The notes beneath the pieces are model-generated. The model had not been told where the DNA came from, ran no database searches, and saw only the letters and a program-made list of their open reading frames with translations. A stretch of 64,000 nt of DNA. Origin: Streptomyces antimycoticus. Its GTDB lineage: Bacteria; Actinomycetota; Actinomycetes; Streptomycetales; Streptomycetaceae. Position 1 is the first letter of the stretch; the number at the start of each line of letters is the position of its first letter. Location of the stretch: the NCBI RefSeq assembly GCF_005405925.1, contig NZ_BJHV01000001.1:6324001-6388000 (forward strand). The letters run 5' to 3'. The translations under genes and the position numbers were made by a program. Of this stretch, positions 1-7,739 are shown piece after piece.

Positions 1-592
1 TCAGCCAGGCGATGTAGCCGGGCGCGCTGCCGGAGGCGCGTACCCCCAGACCGTCCACGACGGTGTACGCGGCGATGGACAGACCGGTGGCGATGGCGGC
101 CGTAAGGGCGAGCCACTGCGGTGCGGCCCCGCCGTGCTCCCCGTCGTCCTGCCCGCCTTCCTCGTCGTCAGCGTGGCGGGCGCCCCTGACGCCCCACAGC
201 GCCACGCCCACCAGCCCGGCCGAGGCCAGCGCGATTCCCGCCGCCTGCCAGCGGTCCGGCCGCTCGCCGACGAAGACCGCGGCGGCCACGGTCACCACCA
301 GCGGGGCGGTGCCGCGCGCGATGGGATACATCTGGCCGAAGTCGCCCAGGTGGAACGAGCGCATGAGCAGCAGTTGATAGACCACATGGATGGCCGCGGA
401 GGCCAGCAGATACGGCCAGGCGTCCGCGGCGGGCAGCGGGGCGAAGGGCAGCAGCGCCAGCCCGCACAGCGCCCCGCCGCCGCCCACCAGCGTGAAGGCG
501 AGCAGCTGATCGCGGATACCGTGCGCGATGGCGTTCCACGACGCGTGGGTGACGGCCGCGATGAGCACCGCGGTCGCGACGAGCGGGGTCAC
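1..592 (-). CDS. EamA/DMT-family transporter, C-terminus cut by window edge
   Basis: About 197 residues are visible from a GTG at 592 running off the left edge. The product alternates hydrophobic helices and carries the conserved EamA stretch MYPIARGTAPLVV around residue 88, followed by VFVGERP, typical of the first half of a ten-helix drug/metabolite transporter. A His/Asp/Glu/Gly-rich loop separates the two EamA halves and the second half has begun when the sequence ends. The GTG overlaps the stop codon of the YbaK gene by four bases (GTGA), so the two are probably translationally coupled. Substrate is unknown. Confidence 0.85.
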   Translation of the reverse strand, partial: MTPLVATAVLIAAVTHASWNAIAHGIRDQLLAFTLVGGGGALCGLALLPFAPLPAADAWPYLLASAAIHVVYQLLLMRSFHLGDFGQMYPIARGTAPLVVTVAAAVFVGERPDRWQAAGIALASAGLVGVALWGVRGARHADDEEGGQDDGEHGGAAPQWLALTAAIATGLSIAAYTVVDGLGVRASGSAPGYIAWL

Positions 593-1089
593 GCGGACCG
601 CTCGCGCACATCCACCAGGGTGCCGTCGGCGTGCGCGATCAGGGTCTTGGGGGCGAGCGGGAAGACGGTGTGGGGGTTGCCCGCCGCGGCCCATACGGTC
701 TCGTGGTCCAGCAGCCCGCGGTCGGCGAGGACGCGGGTGCGGGTGCGGTGGCCGAAGGGCGGCACTCCACCGATGGCGTAGCCGGTGGTCTCCCGTACCA
801 GCGCCGCGTTCGCCCGGCGGACGCTCCCGGCGCCCAGCTCGTGCCGTACGAGCTCGACGTCGACCCGTGACGCCCCGTCCATCAGCACCACCACCGGCTG
901 TCCGTCCGCCTCGAAGACCAGCGACTTGACGATCTGGCTCAGCTCACAGCCGATGGCCGCGGCGGCCTCGGCGGCGGTGCGGGTGGCGTCGGGGAAGCGG
1001 CGCACCTCGACGTCCAGGCCGAGCTCGCGCAGGGCGTCGGCGAAGCGGGGGTGGGCGGCGGTGTCAGGGGTGGGTGTGGGATCGACCAT
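589..1089 (-). CDS. YbaK/EbsC-type aminoacyl-tRNA deacylase
   Basis: 166 residues matching the YbaK/ProX-like trans-editing fold, which hydrolyses misacylated tRNAs in the cytoplasm. Recognisable elements are AAAIGCELSQIVKSLVF (around residues 41-57), VVLMDGASRVD and the C-terminal GVPPFGH region that closes the substrate pocket. The length is normal for a free-standing YbaK. The ATG at 1089 is the natural start. The stop codon overlaps the GTG of the downstream EamA gene. Whether it edits Cys-, Pro- or another tRNA cannot be told from the sequence. Confidence 0.9.
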   Translation of the reverse strand: MVDPTPTPDTAAHPRFADALRELGLDVEVRRFPDATRTAAEAAAAIGCELSQIVKSLVFEADGQPVVVLMDGASRVDVELVRHELGAGSVRRANAALVRETTGYAIGGVPPFGHRTRTRVLADRGLLDHETVWAAAGNPHTVFPLAPKTLIAHADGTLVDVRERSA

Positions 1090-1169
1090 GGGGCGACGCT
1101 ATCGACGGGCCCGCGGCCCACGCCAGGGCATTTCCCCGAGGTCGCACCGGTCGGTGGGCGGAACGCGAA

Positions 1170-1205
1170 GGAGCCGGGCGGGCGCTTGAGCGCTCGCCCG
1201 GCTCC
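1170..1205 (-). terminator. Rho-independent-like hairpin after the PBP gene
   Basis: Two 16-base arms (1170-1185 and 1190-1205) pair with one mismatch around a four-base loop. It lies about 70 bases beyond the stop of the penicillin-binding protein gene and before the YbaK gene, both on the minus strand. Confidence 0.6.
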
Positions 1206-1273
1206 TGTGCCGTCATGCCGGCGGAACCAGAGGGAACGGAACCAGAGGGACCGAACCGGAGAGAACTGCCGGC

Positions 1274-2917
1274 TCAGCCGCCCGCGCGCAGCAGCGCCGC
1301 CACCATCGGGCCCGCGGTGTCGCCGCCGTGGCCGCCCTCGGGGACCACACCGGCGGCCGCGATGTCATCGCGGTACGCGCTGAACCAGCCGTTGGGCTTC
1401 TCCTGGTTGTCCACCTCGGCCGAACCGGTCTTGGCGCCGAAGTCGCCGCTCATCCCGGCCATCGCCTCGGCGGCGGTGCCCGAGGTGGCCGTCAGCCGCA
1501 TCAGCTTGCGCAGCTGGTCATGGGTGCTCGACTTCATCGTCTTGCTCGCCTTGGCCAGCGTCCGGTCGTCCAGCGACGGCGAGACCAGGTACGGCTGGCG
1601 GAAGGTGCCGGTGGAGGCCGTGGCCGCGACCGACGCCATGTTGAGCGGGTTCATCCGCACCCCGCCCTGGCCGATCAGCGAGGCGGCCTTGGAGGCCGCC
1701 GACTGCACCGGCACCGCGCCGTCGAAGGAGGGCACGCCGGTCTGCCAGTTGAGTCCGATGCCGAAGACGTTCCGGGCCTCGTTGGTCAGGTCGTCGTTCT
1801 TCAGCTTCCCCGCCTGGCTGATGAAGGCCGTGTTGCAGGAGCGGGCGAAGCTCTGCTCGAAGGTGCCGTTCTTGATCTCGAACTTCTTGTCGTTCTGGAA
1901 CTTCCAGCCGCCGTAACTGAAGTACTTGGGGCACGGATGGGCCTTGCCGTACGCCGCCAGACCCTTGTCGATCAGCGTCGCCGAGGTGATGATCTTCATC
2001 GTCGAGCCGGGTGCGTACGAGCCCTGCAGGGCGGTGTTGAAGCCGCTCGCGGGGGAGTTGGCCACCGCGAGGATCTCACCGGTGCTGGGCTTGACCGCCA
2101 CCACCGACGCCTTGGTGCGCTTGCTCACCTGCTGCTCGGCGGTGCTCTGCAGCGATGCGTCGATCGTCGTACGGAGCGTGCCCGGGGTGCCCTTGGAGAG
2201 CACCTTCAGCGTCTTGTCGGGGGACTTGGAGCCCTTGGCGCGCTCGATCCAGGTCTCCACGCCCGCCTTGCCGCCCGCCTTCTTGCCGTACCGCTCGCGC
2301 AGCGCGGCCAGGACGGTCTTGAGGGTCGGGTGGTCGGCGGCGGTCAGCTCCTTGCCGTCGCGGTCCACCGCCTTGATCGGCGGCGCCTCGGACGCGCCGG
2401 TCTTCAGGGTGTCGCCCTCGGTGAGGTCGGGCTGCACCACCGAGGGCTTCCAGGCGACGACCGGCTTACCGGTCTTGGTGTCGCGCGTGACGGTCAGCGA
2501 GGATTCATACGTCCAGGGGACGCTCTGACCGCCGGAGGAGATCTGGGCGTTGACCGAGAACGGCACCTTCGCACCGCTCGCCGACCCCGGCTCCAGCGCC
2601 ACCTTGGCCACATGGGCCTTCTTGCGGTAGTCGCCCAGCGCCGTGGTGGCCGCGCCGGTGTCGTCCGTAAGGGCGGCGGCCTTCGCCGTCTCGCCCGCCG
2701 ACCAGGCCGCCAGGAACGCGCGGGCGGTGGTCTTGACCTCGGCCGCGCTGGGCGGGCCGGTCTTCACGTTCTTCAGGGACGGCTTGTCGTCACCGGAGCC
2801 GGCGCTCGCACCGTCCTTCGCACTGGATGAATCGTCCTGGCCGCTGCCGCAACCGGCAACACCGACCATGGCGGCGAACACCGCACCGACGATCGCGGCT
2901 CTCGCGCCACTCCGCAT
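1274..2917 (-). CDS. Lipoprotein penicillin-binding transpeptidase
   Basis: 547 residues. The ATG at 2917 gives a lipoprotein signal peptide ending in the lipobox VAGC (lipidated Cys23). A Ser/Asp-rich spacer is followed by an NTF2-like MecA_N-type domain (about 55-165), a dimerisation segment and a C-terminal transpeptidase domain. All three active-site motifs are present: STMK (305-308), SCN (360-362) and KTG (496-498). The enzyme should cross-link peptidoglycan on the outer face of the membrane. The MecA_N-like domain is shared with low-affinity PBPs but resistance cannot be inferred. The reading frame is open further upstream, but an earlier start would lose the signal peptide. It sits downstream of the mannosyltransferase gene in other Streptomyces as well (from memory). 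Confidence 0.93.
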   Translation of the reverse strand: MRSGARAAIVGAVFAAMVGVAGCGSGQDDSSSAKDGASAGSGDDKPSLKNVKTGPPSAAEVKTTARAFLAAWSAGETAKAAALTDDTGAATTALGDYRKKAHVAKVALEPGSASGAKVPFSVNAQISSGGQSVPWTYESSLTVTRDTKTGKPVVAWKPSVVQPDLTEGDTLKTGASEAPPIKAVDRDGKELTAADHPTLKTVLAALRERYGKKAGGKAGVETWIERAKGSKSPDKTLKVLSKGTPGTLRTTIDASLQSTAEQQVSKRTKASVVAVKPSTGEILAVANSPASGFNTALQGSYAPGSTMKIITSATLIDKGLAAYGKAHPCPKYFSYGGWKFQNDKKFEIKNGTFEQSFARSCNTAFISQAGKLKNDDLTNEARNVFGIGLNWQTGVPSFDGAVPVQSAASKAASLIGQGGVRMNPLNMASVAATASTGTFRQPYLVSPSLDDRTLAKASKTMKSSTHDQLRKLMRLTATSGTAAEAMAGMSGDFGAKTGSAEVDNQEKPNGWFSAYRDDIAAAGVVPEGGHGGDTAGPMVAALLRAGG

Positions 2918-3000
2918 TACAGAACCCCCACAGTGTTCTCGATTCTCTCCATCAGTCGATGGAGGCCGCGGTGCCCGGCACTCTACCGGCACCAAGCGAA

Positions 3001-3033
3001 GCCCCCGCGCACTCACCGTAGGGGCGCGGGGGC
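3001..3033 (-). terminator. Hairpin downstream of the mannosyltransferase gene
   Basis: Arms GCCCCCGCGC (3001-3010) and GCGCGGGGGC (3024-3033) pair perfectly over ten bases with a 13-base loop. The hairpin starts about 30 bases past the pmt stop codon on the minus strand and lies just before the PBP gene. Confidence 0.5.
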
Positions 3034-3063
3034 GGGGGCCGGATCCGGACGGCGGGCCGGGGA

Positions 3064-4842
3064 TCAGATCCAGGTATCCAGCCACATCCGGGCGCGCCAG
3101 GAGTCCATCGGCATCGTCTGCCCTGTGTAGAGCGGGAAGAAGTAGATGAAGTTCCAGATGATCAGCAGGACGAGCGCGCCCGAGCCGACGGCGCCGATCA
3201 CCCGGCGGGTCTCGCTCGCCCCCGGTGGCCCCAGCAGCGCGCCGATCATCATCGCCACGGCCAGGCACAGGAAGGGCACGAAGACGACGGCGTAGAAGGA
3301 GAAGATCGTCCGGTCCTGGTAGAGGAACCACGGCAGATAGCCGGCCGCGATCCCGCACAGGATCGCGCCCGCCCGCCAGTCGCGCCGCAGCGCCCACCGG
3401 AACAGCAGGTACAGCAGCGCGAAACAGGCCGTCCACCACAGCAGCGGGGTGCCGAGCGCCAGCACCTCGCGGGCGCACTTCTCGGCGGCGTCGGTGGGGC
3501 AGCCCTCCTGGCCGGCCCGCGGGGACTCGTAGAAGTACGAGACCGGGCGGGACTGCACCATCCAGCTCCACGGATTGGACTGGTAGACATGCGGCGAGTC
3601 CAGGTTGACGTGGAACTGGTAGACCTCGGACTCGTAGTGCCACAGGCTGCGCAGCGGGTTGAGCAGCCAGTCGAAGGCGCCGCCGGTGCCGTAGCCGCCG
3701 CCGTCCGGCTTCCGCGATTCGGCCCAGTGCCGGAAGTAGCCGCTGTGCTGCCAGCCGCGGCCCCGGTCGAAGGTGCCGCTCGAGGCGAACCAGCCCGACC
3801 AGGAGGCGATGTACGTGACGATCGCCACAGGCACCAGCGAGACGAACGCCCAGCCCAGGTCGCGCCGCAGCACCGTCCGGTAGGGGCGGAGGGCGCCCGC
3901 CGTGCGGCGGCTGCCCACATCCCACAGGACGGTCATCAGACCGAAGGCCGCCAGCACATACAGCCCGTTCCACTTGGTGCCGACGGCCAGGCCCAGCAGC
4001 ACCCCGGCCGCGATCCGCCACGGCCGCGCGCCCAGCTTCAGGCCCCGGGCGACCGCCGGGTCCGTCCGCGGCGTGCCGTCCTCACCGGCCGGCAGCGCCG
4101 CCGCCAGCCTGGCGCGCGCCTGGTCCCGGTCGACGAGCAGGCAGCCGAAGGCGGCCAGCACGAAGAACATCACGACCAGGTCGAGCAGGGCCGTGCGGCT
4201 CATCACGTAGTGCAGCCCGTCCACGGCCATCAGCGCGCCCGCCAGACAGCCGAGGAACGTCGACCGGAACAGCCGCCGCCCGATCCGGCACAGCATCAGC
4301 ACCGAGACCGTGCCGAGCAGCGCGACCATGAAGCGCCAGCCGAACGGATGCAGCCCGAAGAGCTGCTCGCCGAGGCCGATCACCCACTTGCCCACCGGCG
4401 GGTGCACCACATACGAGGCCGCGTCGCTGAGCGGGATGTGCTGCGGGGTCTCCAGGATCCGGTCATTGGCGGCTTTCGGCCAGGTGCCCTCGTAGCCGTA
4501 CTCCCAGATCGACCAGGCGTCCTTGGCGTAGTACGTCTCGTCGAATATGACGTTGTCCGGGCTGCCCAGCCGCCAGAAGCGGGTCAGCCCGGCGCACAGC
4601 GCGACCAGCAGCGGACCGCCCCAGCCGCTCCAGCGGGCGATTCTGGCCGCCGCCGAGGGGGTCGCGCCGAAGACCTCCCAGAGCCGGGTGCCCGGCTCCG
4701 CGTACGGCGGGACCAGCCGCTCCCGTACGCCGGGCCGGGTCTGGCCCGCGTATCCGAAGCGGCGCAGCCGGCGCTGCCAGGCCGGCTGCTGCTGGCCGGT
4801 GGCTTTGCCCGGCTGGGCGTGGGTCGCGGTGTCACTGCTCAC
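3064..4842 (-). CDS. pmt: Protein O-mannosyltransferase (dolichyl-phosphate-mannose type)
   Basis: 592 residues, the usual length of actinobacterial Pmt. It transfers mannose from polyprenyl-phosphate-mannose to secreted proteins during Sec export. Visible features are a cytosolic N-terminus of about 75 residues, the first external loop with the catalytic Asp-Glu pair in FDETYYAKDAW, and about ten hydrophobic helices ending in LVLLIIWNFIYFFPLYTG. I chose the GTG at 4842 (VSSDTATHAQ) because a longer frame would run through the divergent rsmI gene. The gene is divergent from rsmI with about 117 bases between starts. Loss of Pmt in S. coelicolor affects phage receptor and antibiotic sensitivity; that is family knowledge, not something seen here. 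Confidence 0.93.
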   Translation of the reverse strand: MSSDTATHAQPGKATGQQQPAWQRRLRRFGYAGQTRPGVRERLVPPYAEPGTRLWEVFGATPSAAARIARWSGWGGPLLVALCAGLTRFWRLGSPDNVIFDETYYAKDAWSIWEYGYEGTWPKAANDRILETPQHIPLSDAASYVVHPPVGKWVIGLGEQLFGLHPFGWRFMVALLGTVSVLMLCRIGRRLFRSTFLGCLAGALMAVDGLHYVMSRTALLDLVVMFFVLAAFGCLLVDRDQARARLAAALPAGEDGTPRTDPAVARGLKLGARPWRIAAGVLLGLAVGTKWNGLYVLAAFGLMTVLWDVGSRRTAGALRPYRTVLRRDLGWAFVSLVPVAIVTYIASWSGWFASSGTFDRGRGWQHSGYFRHWAESRKPDGGGYGTGGAFDWLLNPLRSLWHYESEVYQFHVNLDSPHVYQSNPWSWMVQSRPVSYFYESPRAGQEGCPTDAAEKCAREVLALGTPLLWWTACFALLYLLFRWALRRDWRAGAILCGIAAGYLPWFLYQDRTIFSFYAVVFVPFLCLAVAMMIGALLGPPGASETRRVIGAVGSGALVLLIIWNFIYFFPLYTGQTMPMDSWRARMWLDTWI

Positions 4843-4959
4843 CGGGCCATCGTAGGGAAGGGGTCTGTGAGTGTGGTGGGGAAAGGCGGCGAACCGGGGA
4901 TTCGTACCCGGGGCGGCGGGCGCGCGGGGCCGCCGCGGGCGGCTGCGAGGATGGTGGGC

Positions 4960-5835
4960 GTGACTGGAACGCTCGTACTGGCAGGGACCCCCATCGGCGA
5001 CACGGCGGACGCGCCCCCGCGGCTGGCCGCCGAACTCGCGGCCGCCGACGTGATCGCCGCCGAGGACACCCGACGGCTGCGCCGCCTCACCCAGGCCCTG
5101 GATGTGCGCCCGGCCGCGCGGGTGGTGTCGTATTTCGAGGGCAACGAGTCGGCCCGCACACCCGAGCTGGTCGAGTCGCTGGCCGAGGGCGCCCGGGTGC
5201 TGCTGGTCACCGACGCGGGCATGCCGTCGGTCTCCGACCCCGGCTACCGCCTGGTGGCCGCCGCCGTGGAGCGCGGGATCACCGTCACCGCCGTGCCCGG
5301 CCCCTCCGCGGTGCTCACCGCCCTGGCCGTGTCCGGGCTGCCGGTGGACCGCTTCTGCTTCGAGGGGTTCCCGCCGCGCAAGGCGGGGGAGCGGCTGACG
5401 CGGCTGCGCGAGGTCGCCGACGAGCGCCGCACCCTGGTCTGGTTCGAGGCCCCGCACCGGCTGGACGACACCCTGGCGGCCATGGCCGAGGTGTTCGGCC
5501 CGGACCGCCGCGCCGCGGTCTGCCGGGAGCTGACCAAGACGTACGAGGAGGTGCGGCGCGGCCCGCTGGCGGAGCTGGCCGCCTGGGCGGCGGAGGGCGT
5601 GCGCGGCGAGATCACCATCGTGGTCGAGGGTGCCCCCGCGCCCGGCCCCGAGGAGGCCGGCCCCGCCGAGCTGGCCCGCCGGGTCGCGGTGCGCGAGGAG
5701 GCCGGTGAGCGCCGTAAGGAGGCCATCGCGGCGGTCGCGCAGGAGGCCGGGCTGCCCAAACGGCAGGTGTTCGACGCCGTGGTGGCGGCGAAGAACGCGA
5801 CGGGAAGCGCGCCACGAGAAGGTAAAGCACCGTAG
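4960..5835 (+). CDS. rsmI: 16S rRNA (cytidine-1402-2'-O)-methyltransferase
   Basis: 291 residues. A tetrapyrrole-methylase-fold enzyme that uses SAM to methylate C1402 in the ribosomal P site. Motifs in order: LVLAGTPIGD at the N-terminus, DVIAAEDTRRLRRL, the SAM-binding VTDAGMPSVSDPG, VPGPSAVLTALAVSGLP, CFEGFPPRK and FEAPHRLDDTL. The GTG at 4960 is preferred because a GAGG lies ten bases upstream; an ATG at 4951 in frame would place that GAGG too close. Divergent from pmt. Confidence 0.93.
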   Translation: MTGTLVLAGTPIGDTADAPPRLAAELAAADVIAAEDTRRLRRLTQALDVRPAARVVSYFEGNESARTPELVESLAEGARVLLVTDAGMPSVSDPGYRLVAAAVERGITVTAVPGPSAVLTALAVSGLPVDRFCFEGFPPRKAGERLTRLREVADERRTLVWFEAPHRLDDTLAAMAEVFGPDRRAAVCRELTKTYEEVRRGPLAELAAWAAEGVRGEITIVVEGAPAPGPEEAGPAELARRVAVREEAGERRKEAIAAVAQEAGLPKRQVFDAVVAAKNATGSAPREGKAP

Positions 5836-5993
5836 CGAAAGGCAAAGCTCAGGTTAGTAGCCGGGCAGCTGCGTGCCGGTTTTGGGAAGGCCGGTGCCAA
5901 ATCTCGCTCAAAGAGAGGGAAGGGCCGATGCGGTAGCGCCGGGAAAGGCGTCCACTGGGTGTGGAAGACCTGGGGCGATCCCATCCCGGAAGA

Positions 5994-6016
5994 CTTGTCC
6001 TGTGTGACAAGAGGAG
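5994..6016 (+). promoter_or_regulatory. Hairpin abutting the ribosome-binding site of the zinc-ribbon gene
   Basis: CTTGTC (5994-5999) pairs with GACAAG (6006-6011); the strong Shine-Dalgarno GAGGAG occupies 6011-6016 at the foot of this stem. It ends a 186-base leader (5836-6021) rich in GCCGG/CCGGT blocks that could form further stems. I could not match the leader to a named riboswitch. Confidence 0.35.
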
Positions 6017-6021
6017 CTGCC

Positions 6022-6516
6022 ATGAGCGATATAGCGGGAACCTCGAGCGGTGCTCATCCGATAGCCGCCCACACCCCCTCCGCCGGGCCCGGCGAGGTGG
6101 CCCACGAGGCCTACGCCTTCGCCTGCATGAAGTGCGGGCACGGCTGGGAGCGGTCGTACGACATCGAACACCATGTGGACGGCGAGGGCCGGGCCTTCGT
6201 CGTCTACTTCACCGGCGGCCTGCGCGTTCCGTCCCCGCTGACGAGCCCCGACTGCGTCAACTGCGGTGCGCATCTGGTGCGGATCATGCGCTCGGGGCAG
6301 GTCTCCTCGGTCCTGGAGGGTGCGCGGCGCGGGAGGCCGCACACCGCCCGGGGCCCGGAGGCGGGCACCGGCGCGCCGGACGGGACGGATGGGGCGGAGG
6401 CCGGGACGGACACCGGGACGGATCACGCGCCGGAAAACGAGGGCCCCGCACGACGCCGGGCGCACCATTGGCATCTGGCGAATCTGCTGCACCCCTTTCA
6501 GCACCACCGCGACTGA
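6022..6516 (+). CDS. Small zinc-ribbon-like protein of unknown function
   Basis: 164 residues from an ATG with GAGGAG five bases upstream. Two CxxC knuckles (Cys35/Cys38 in CMKCGH and Cys78/Cys81 in CVNCGA) about 40 residues apart form a likely zinc ribbon. Between them lies a short beta-rich segment, AFVVYFTGGLRVPSPLTSPD. The C-terminal half is a Gly/Thr/Asp-rich, probably disordered tail ending in a His-rich stretch (HHWHLANLLHPFQHHRD). No enzyme motif is visible. It is probably a conserved streptomycete protein that binds nucleic acid or another protein through the ribbon; the function is unknown. Confidence 0.8.
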   Translation: MSDIAGTSSGAHPIAAHTPSAGPGEVAHEAYAFACMKCGHGWERSYDIEHHVDGEGRAFVVYFTGGLRVPSPLTSPDCVNCGAHLVRIMRSGQVSSVLEGARRGRPHTARGPEAGTGAPDGTDGAEAGTDTGTDHAPENEGPARRRAHHWHLANLLHPFQHHRD

Positions 6517-6527
6517 GTACGTTCCGG

Positions 6528-6594
6528 TTCATCTGAGCTGTTTCACCTGAGCGGGTTCAGATGGGCCGGTACACCTGAGCCGGTTCACTTGAGC
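6528..6594 (+). repeat. Four degenerate copies of an 11-bp unit
   Basis: Copies related to TTCACCTGAGC lie at 6528-6538, 6542-6552, 6570-6580 and 6584-6594, all on the same strand, in the spacer between the zinc-ribbon gene and tatD. An inverted partner TCAGATG (6557-6563) can also pair with CATCTGA (6530-6536). Confidence 0.6.
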
Positions 6595-6626
6595 CGGGCG
6601 CGGGGCAACTGAGCGGCCGGACGCGA

Positions 6627-6657
6627 TTCACCGCACATTCACCGGGATTCATAGAAT
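6627..6657 (+). promoter_or_regulatory. Candidate promoter giving a leaderless tatD transcript
   Basis: A TAGAAT (6652-6657) lies seven bases before the ATG of tatD, with TTCACC (6627-6632) at a spacing of 19. The gene has no visible Shine-Dalgarno, so transcription starting at or next to the ATG is plausible. This is inferred from spacing only. Confidence 0.35.
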
Positions 6658-6664
6658 CGCGACC

Positions 6665-7585
6665 ATGGCGAAAACAACATCGACCCCCGGCGGCAGCGGC
6701 AAGGCGAGCGGCGCGCAAAAGGAAAAGGACGCGCCCCCGCCGCCGCCGGAGCCCCTGCGGGTCCCGGTCGCCGATTCCCACACCCACCTGGACATGCAGC
6801 CGGGCACGGTCGAGGAGGCACTGGCCAAGGCCGCCTCGGTCGGCGTGACGACCGTCGTCCAGGTGGGATGCGATCTGGCCGGGTCCCGGTGGGCGGCCGA
6901 GACCGCGGCGGCGCACGGGAGCGTCTGGGCCACCGTGGCCCTGCACCCCAACGAGGCGCCCCGCATCGTCCTCGGCGACCCCGACGGCTGGTCCCGGCAG
7001 GGGGCGCGGCAGCCCGGCGGGGACGCCGCCCTGGACGCGGCCCTCGACCAGATAGCGGCCCTCGCCGCCCTGCCCCAGGTGCGGGGCGTGGGCGAGACCG
7101 GCCTGGACTACTTCCGCACCGGCCCCGACGGCATGGCCGCCCAGGAGCGCTCGTTCCGCCGCCATATCGCCATCGCCAAGGAGCACGGCAAGGCGCTGGT
7201 CATCCACGACCGCGAGGCCCACGACGATGTGCTGCGGGTGCTCGCCGAGGAGGGCGCGCCCGACACCGTCGTCTTCCACTGCTACTCCGGCGACGCGGCC
7301 ATGGCGAAGATCTGCGCCGAGCGCGGCTACTACATGTCGTTCGCGGGCAACGTCACCTTCAAGAACGCCCAGCCGCTGCGCGACGCCCTCGCCGTCGCCC
7401 CGCTCGACCTCGTCCTCGTCGAGACCGACGCGCCGTTCCTGACCCCCGTCCCCTACCGCGGACGGCCTAACGCTCCGTATCTGATTCCGCTCACCCTGCG
7501 GGCCATGGCCGAGGTCAAGGGCGTCCCCGAGGACACCCTGGCGACCGCCGTAGCGGCCAATACGGCGCGCGTCTTCGGCTATTGA
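6665..7585 (+). CDS. TatD-family metal-dependent hydrolase (3'-5' DNase)
   Basis: 306 residues. TIM-barrel amidohydrolase fold with the metal ligands in place: DSHTHLD (around residue 38), VGETGLDYF, VIHDREA, VFHCYSGD and ETDAPFLTP. TatD enzymes are cytoplasmic metal-dependent nucleases or deoxyribonucleases linked to DNA repair and turnover. The first 35 residues are a low-complexity Lys/Gly/Pro extension not needed for the fold. Start is the ATG at 6665 with no clear ribosome-binding site. It precedes the Rpf-like gene, rsmA and ispE, the conserved order in actinobacteria. Confidence 0.92.
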   Translation: MAKTTSTPGGSGKASGAQKEKDAPPPPPEPLRVPVADSHTHLDMQPGTVEEALAKAASVGVTTVVQVGCDLAGSRWAAETAAAHGSVWATVALHPNEAPRIVLGDPDGWSRQGARQPGGDAALDAALDQIAALAALPQVRGVGETGLDYFRTGPDGMAAQERSFRRHIAIAKEHGKALVIHDREAHDDVLRVLAEEGAPDTVVFHCYSGDAAMAKICAERGYYMSFAGNVTFKNAQPLRDALAVAPLDLVLVETDAPFLTPVPYRGRPNAPYLIPLTLRAMAEVKGVPEDTLATAVAANTARVFGY

Positions 7586-7655
7586 GGGGGCGGTGGCGCC
7601 TCCTGAGGGGCGGTGGCGATCCGAAGTGGGTGATCACACCGCGTGATGGTGTCGC

Positions 7656-7685
7656 TTTGGAGAGTCACCCCCACTCCGCTACAGT
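7656..7685 (+). promoter_or_regulatory. Candidate promoter of the Rpf-like gene
   Basis: TTTGGA (7656-7661) and TACAGT (7680-7685) with an 18-base spacer lie 55 bases before the GTG start at 7740. Confidence 0.3.
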
Positions 7686-7739
7686 CCCGGACTCAACGCC
7701 CTGACCAGTGGACTTGTGGAGTGTTACCGGAGTGTTCTT

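Noticed and set aside
1274..4021. Fusion of mannosyltransferase and penicillin-binding protein in one 915-codon frame
   Set aside because: The upstream part is an out-of-frame shadow of pmt; the lipoprotein signal at 2917 marks the true start.
4870..4925. tRNA-like stretch GGGGATTCGTACCCGG between pmt and rsmI
   Set aside because: No cloverleaf can be formed around it; no acceptor or anticodon stem.
5836..6021. Cobalamin or ydaO-type riboswitch in the leader of the zinc-ribbon gene
   Set aside because: A GGGAAG-CCGGTG segment vaguely recalls the cobalamin core, but the remaining conserved blocks are missing and the gene has no link to B12 or c-di-AMP.
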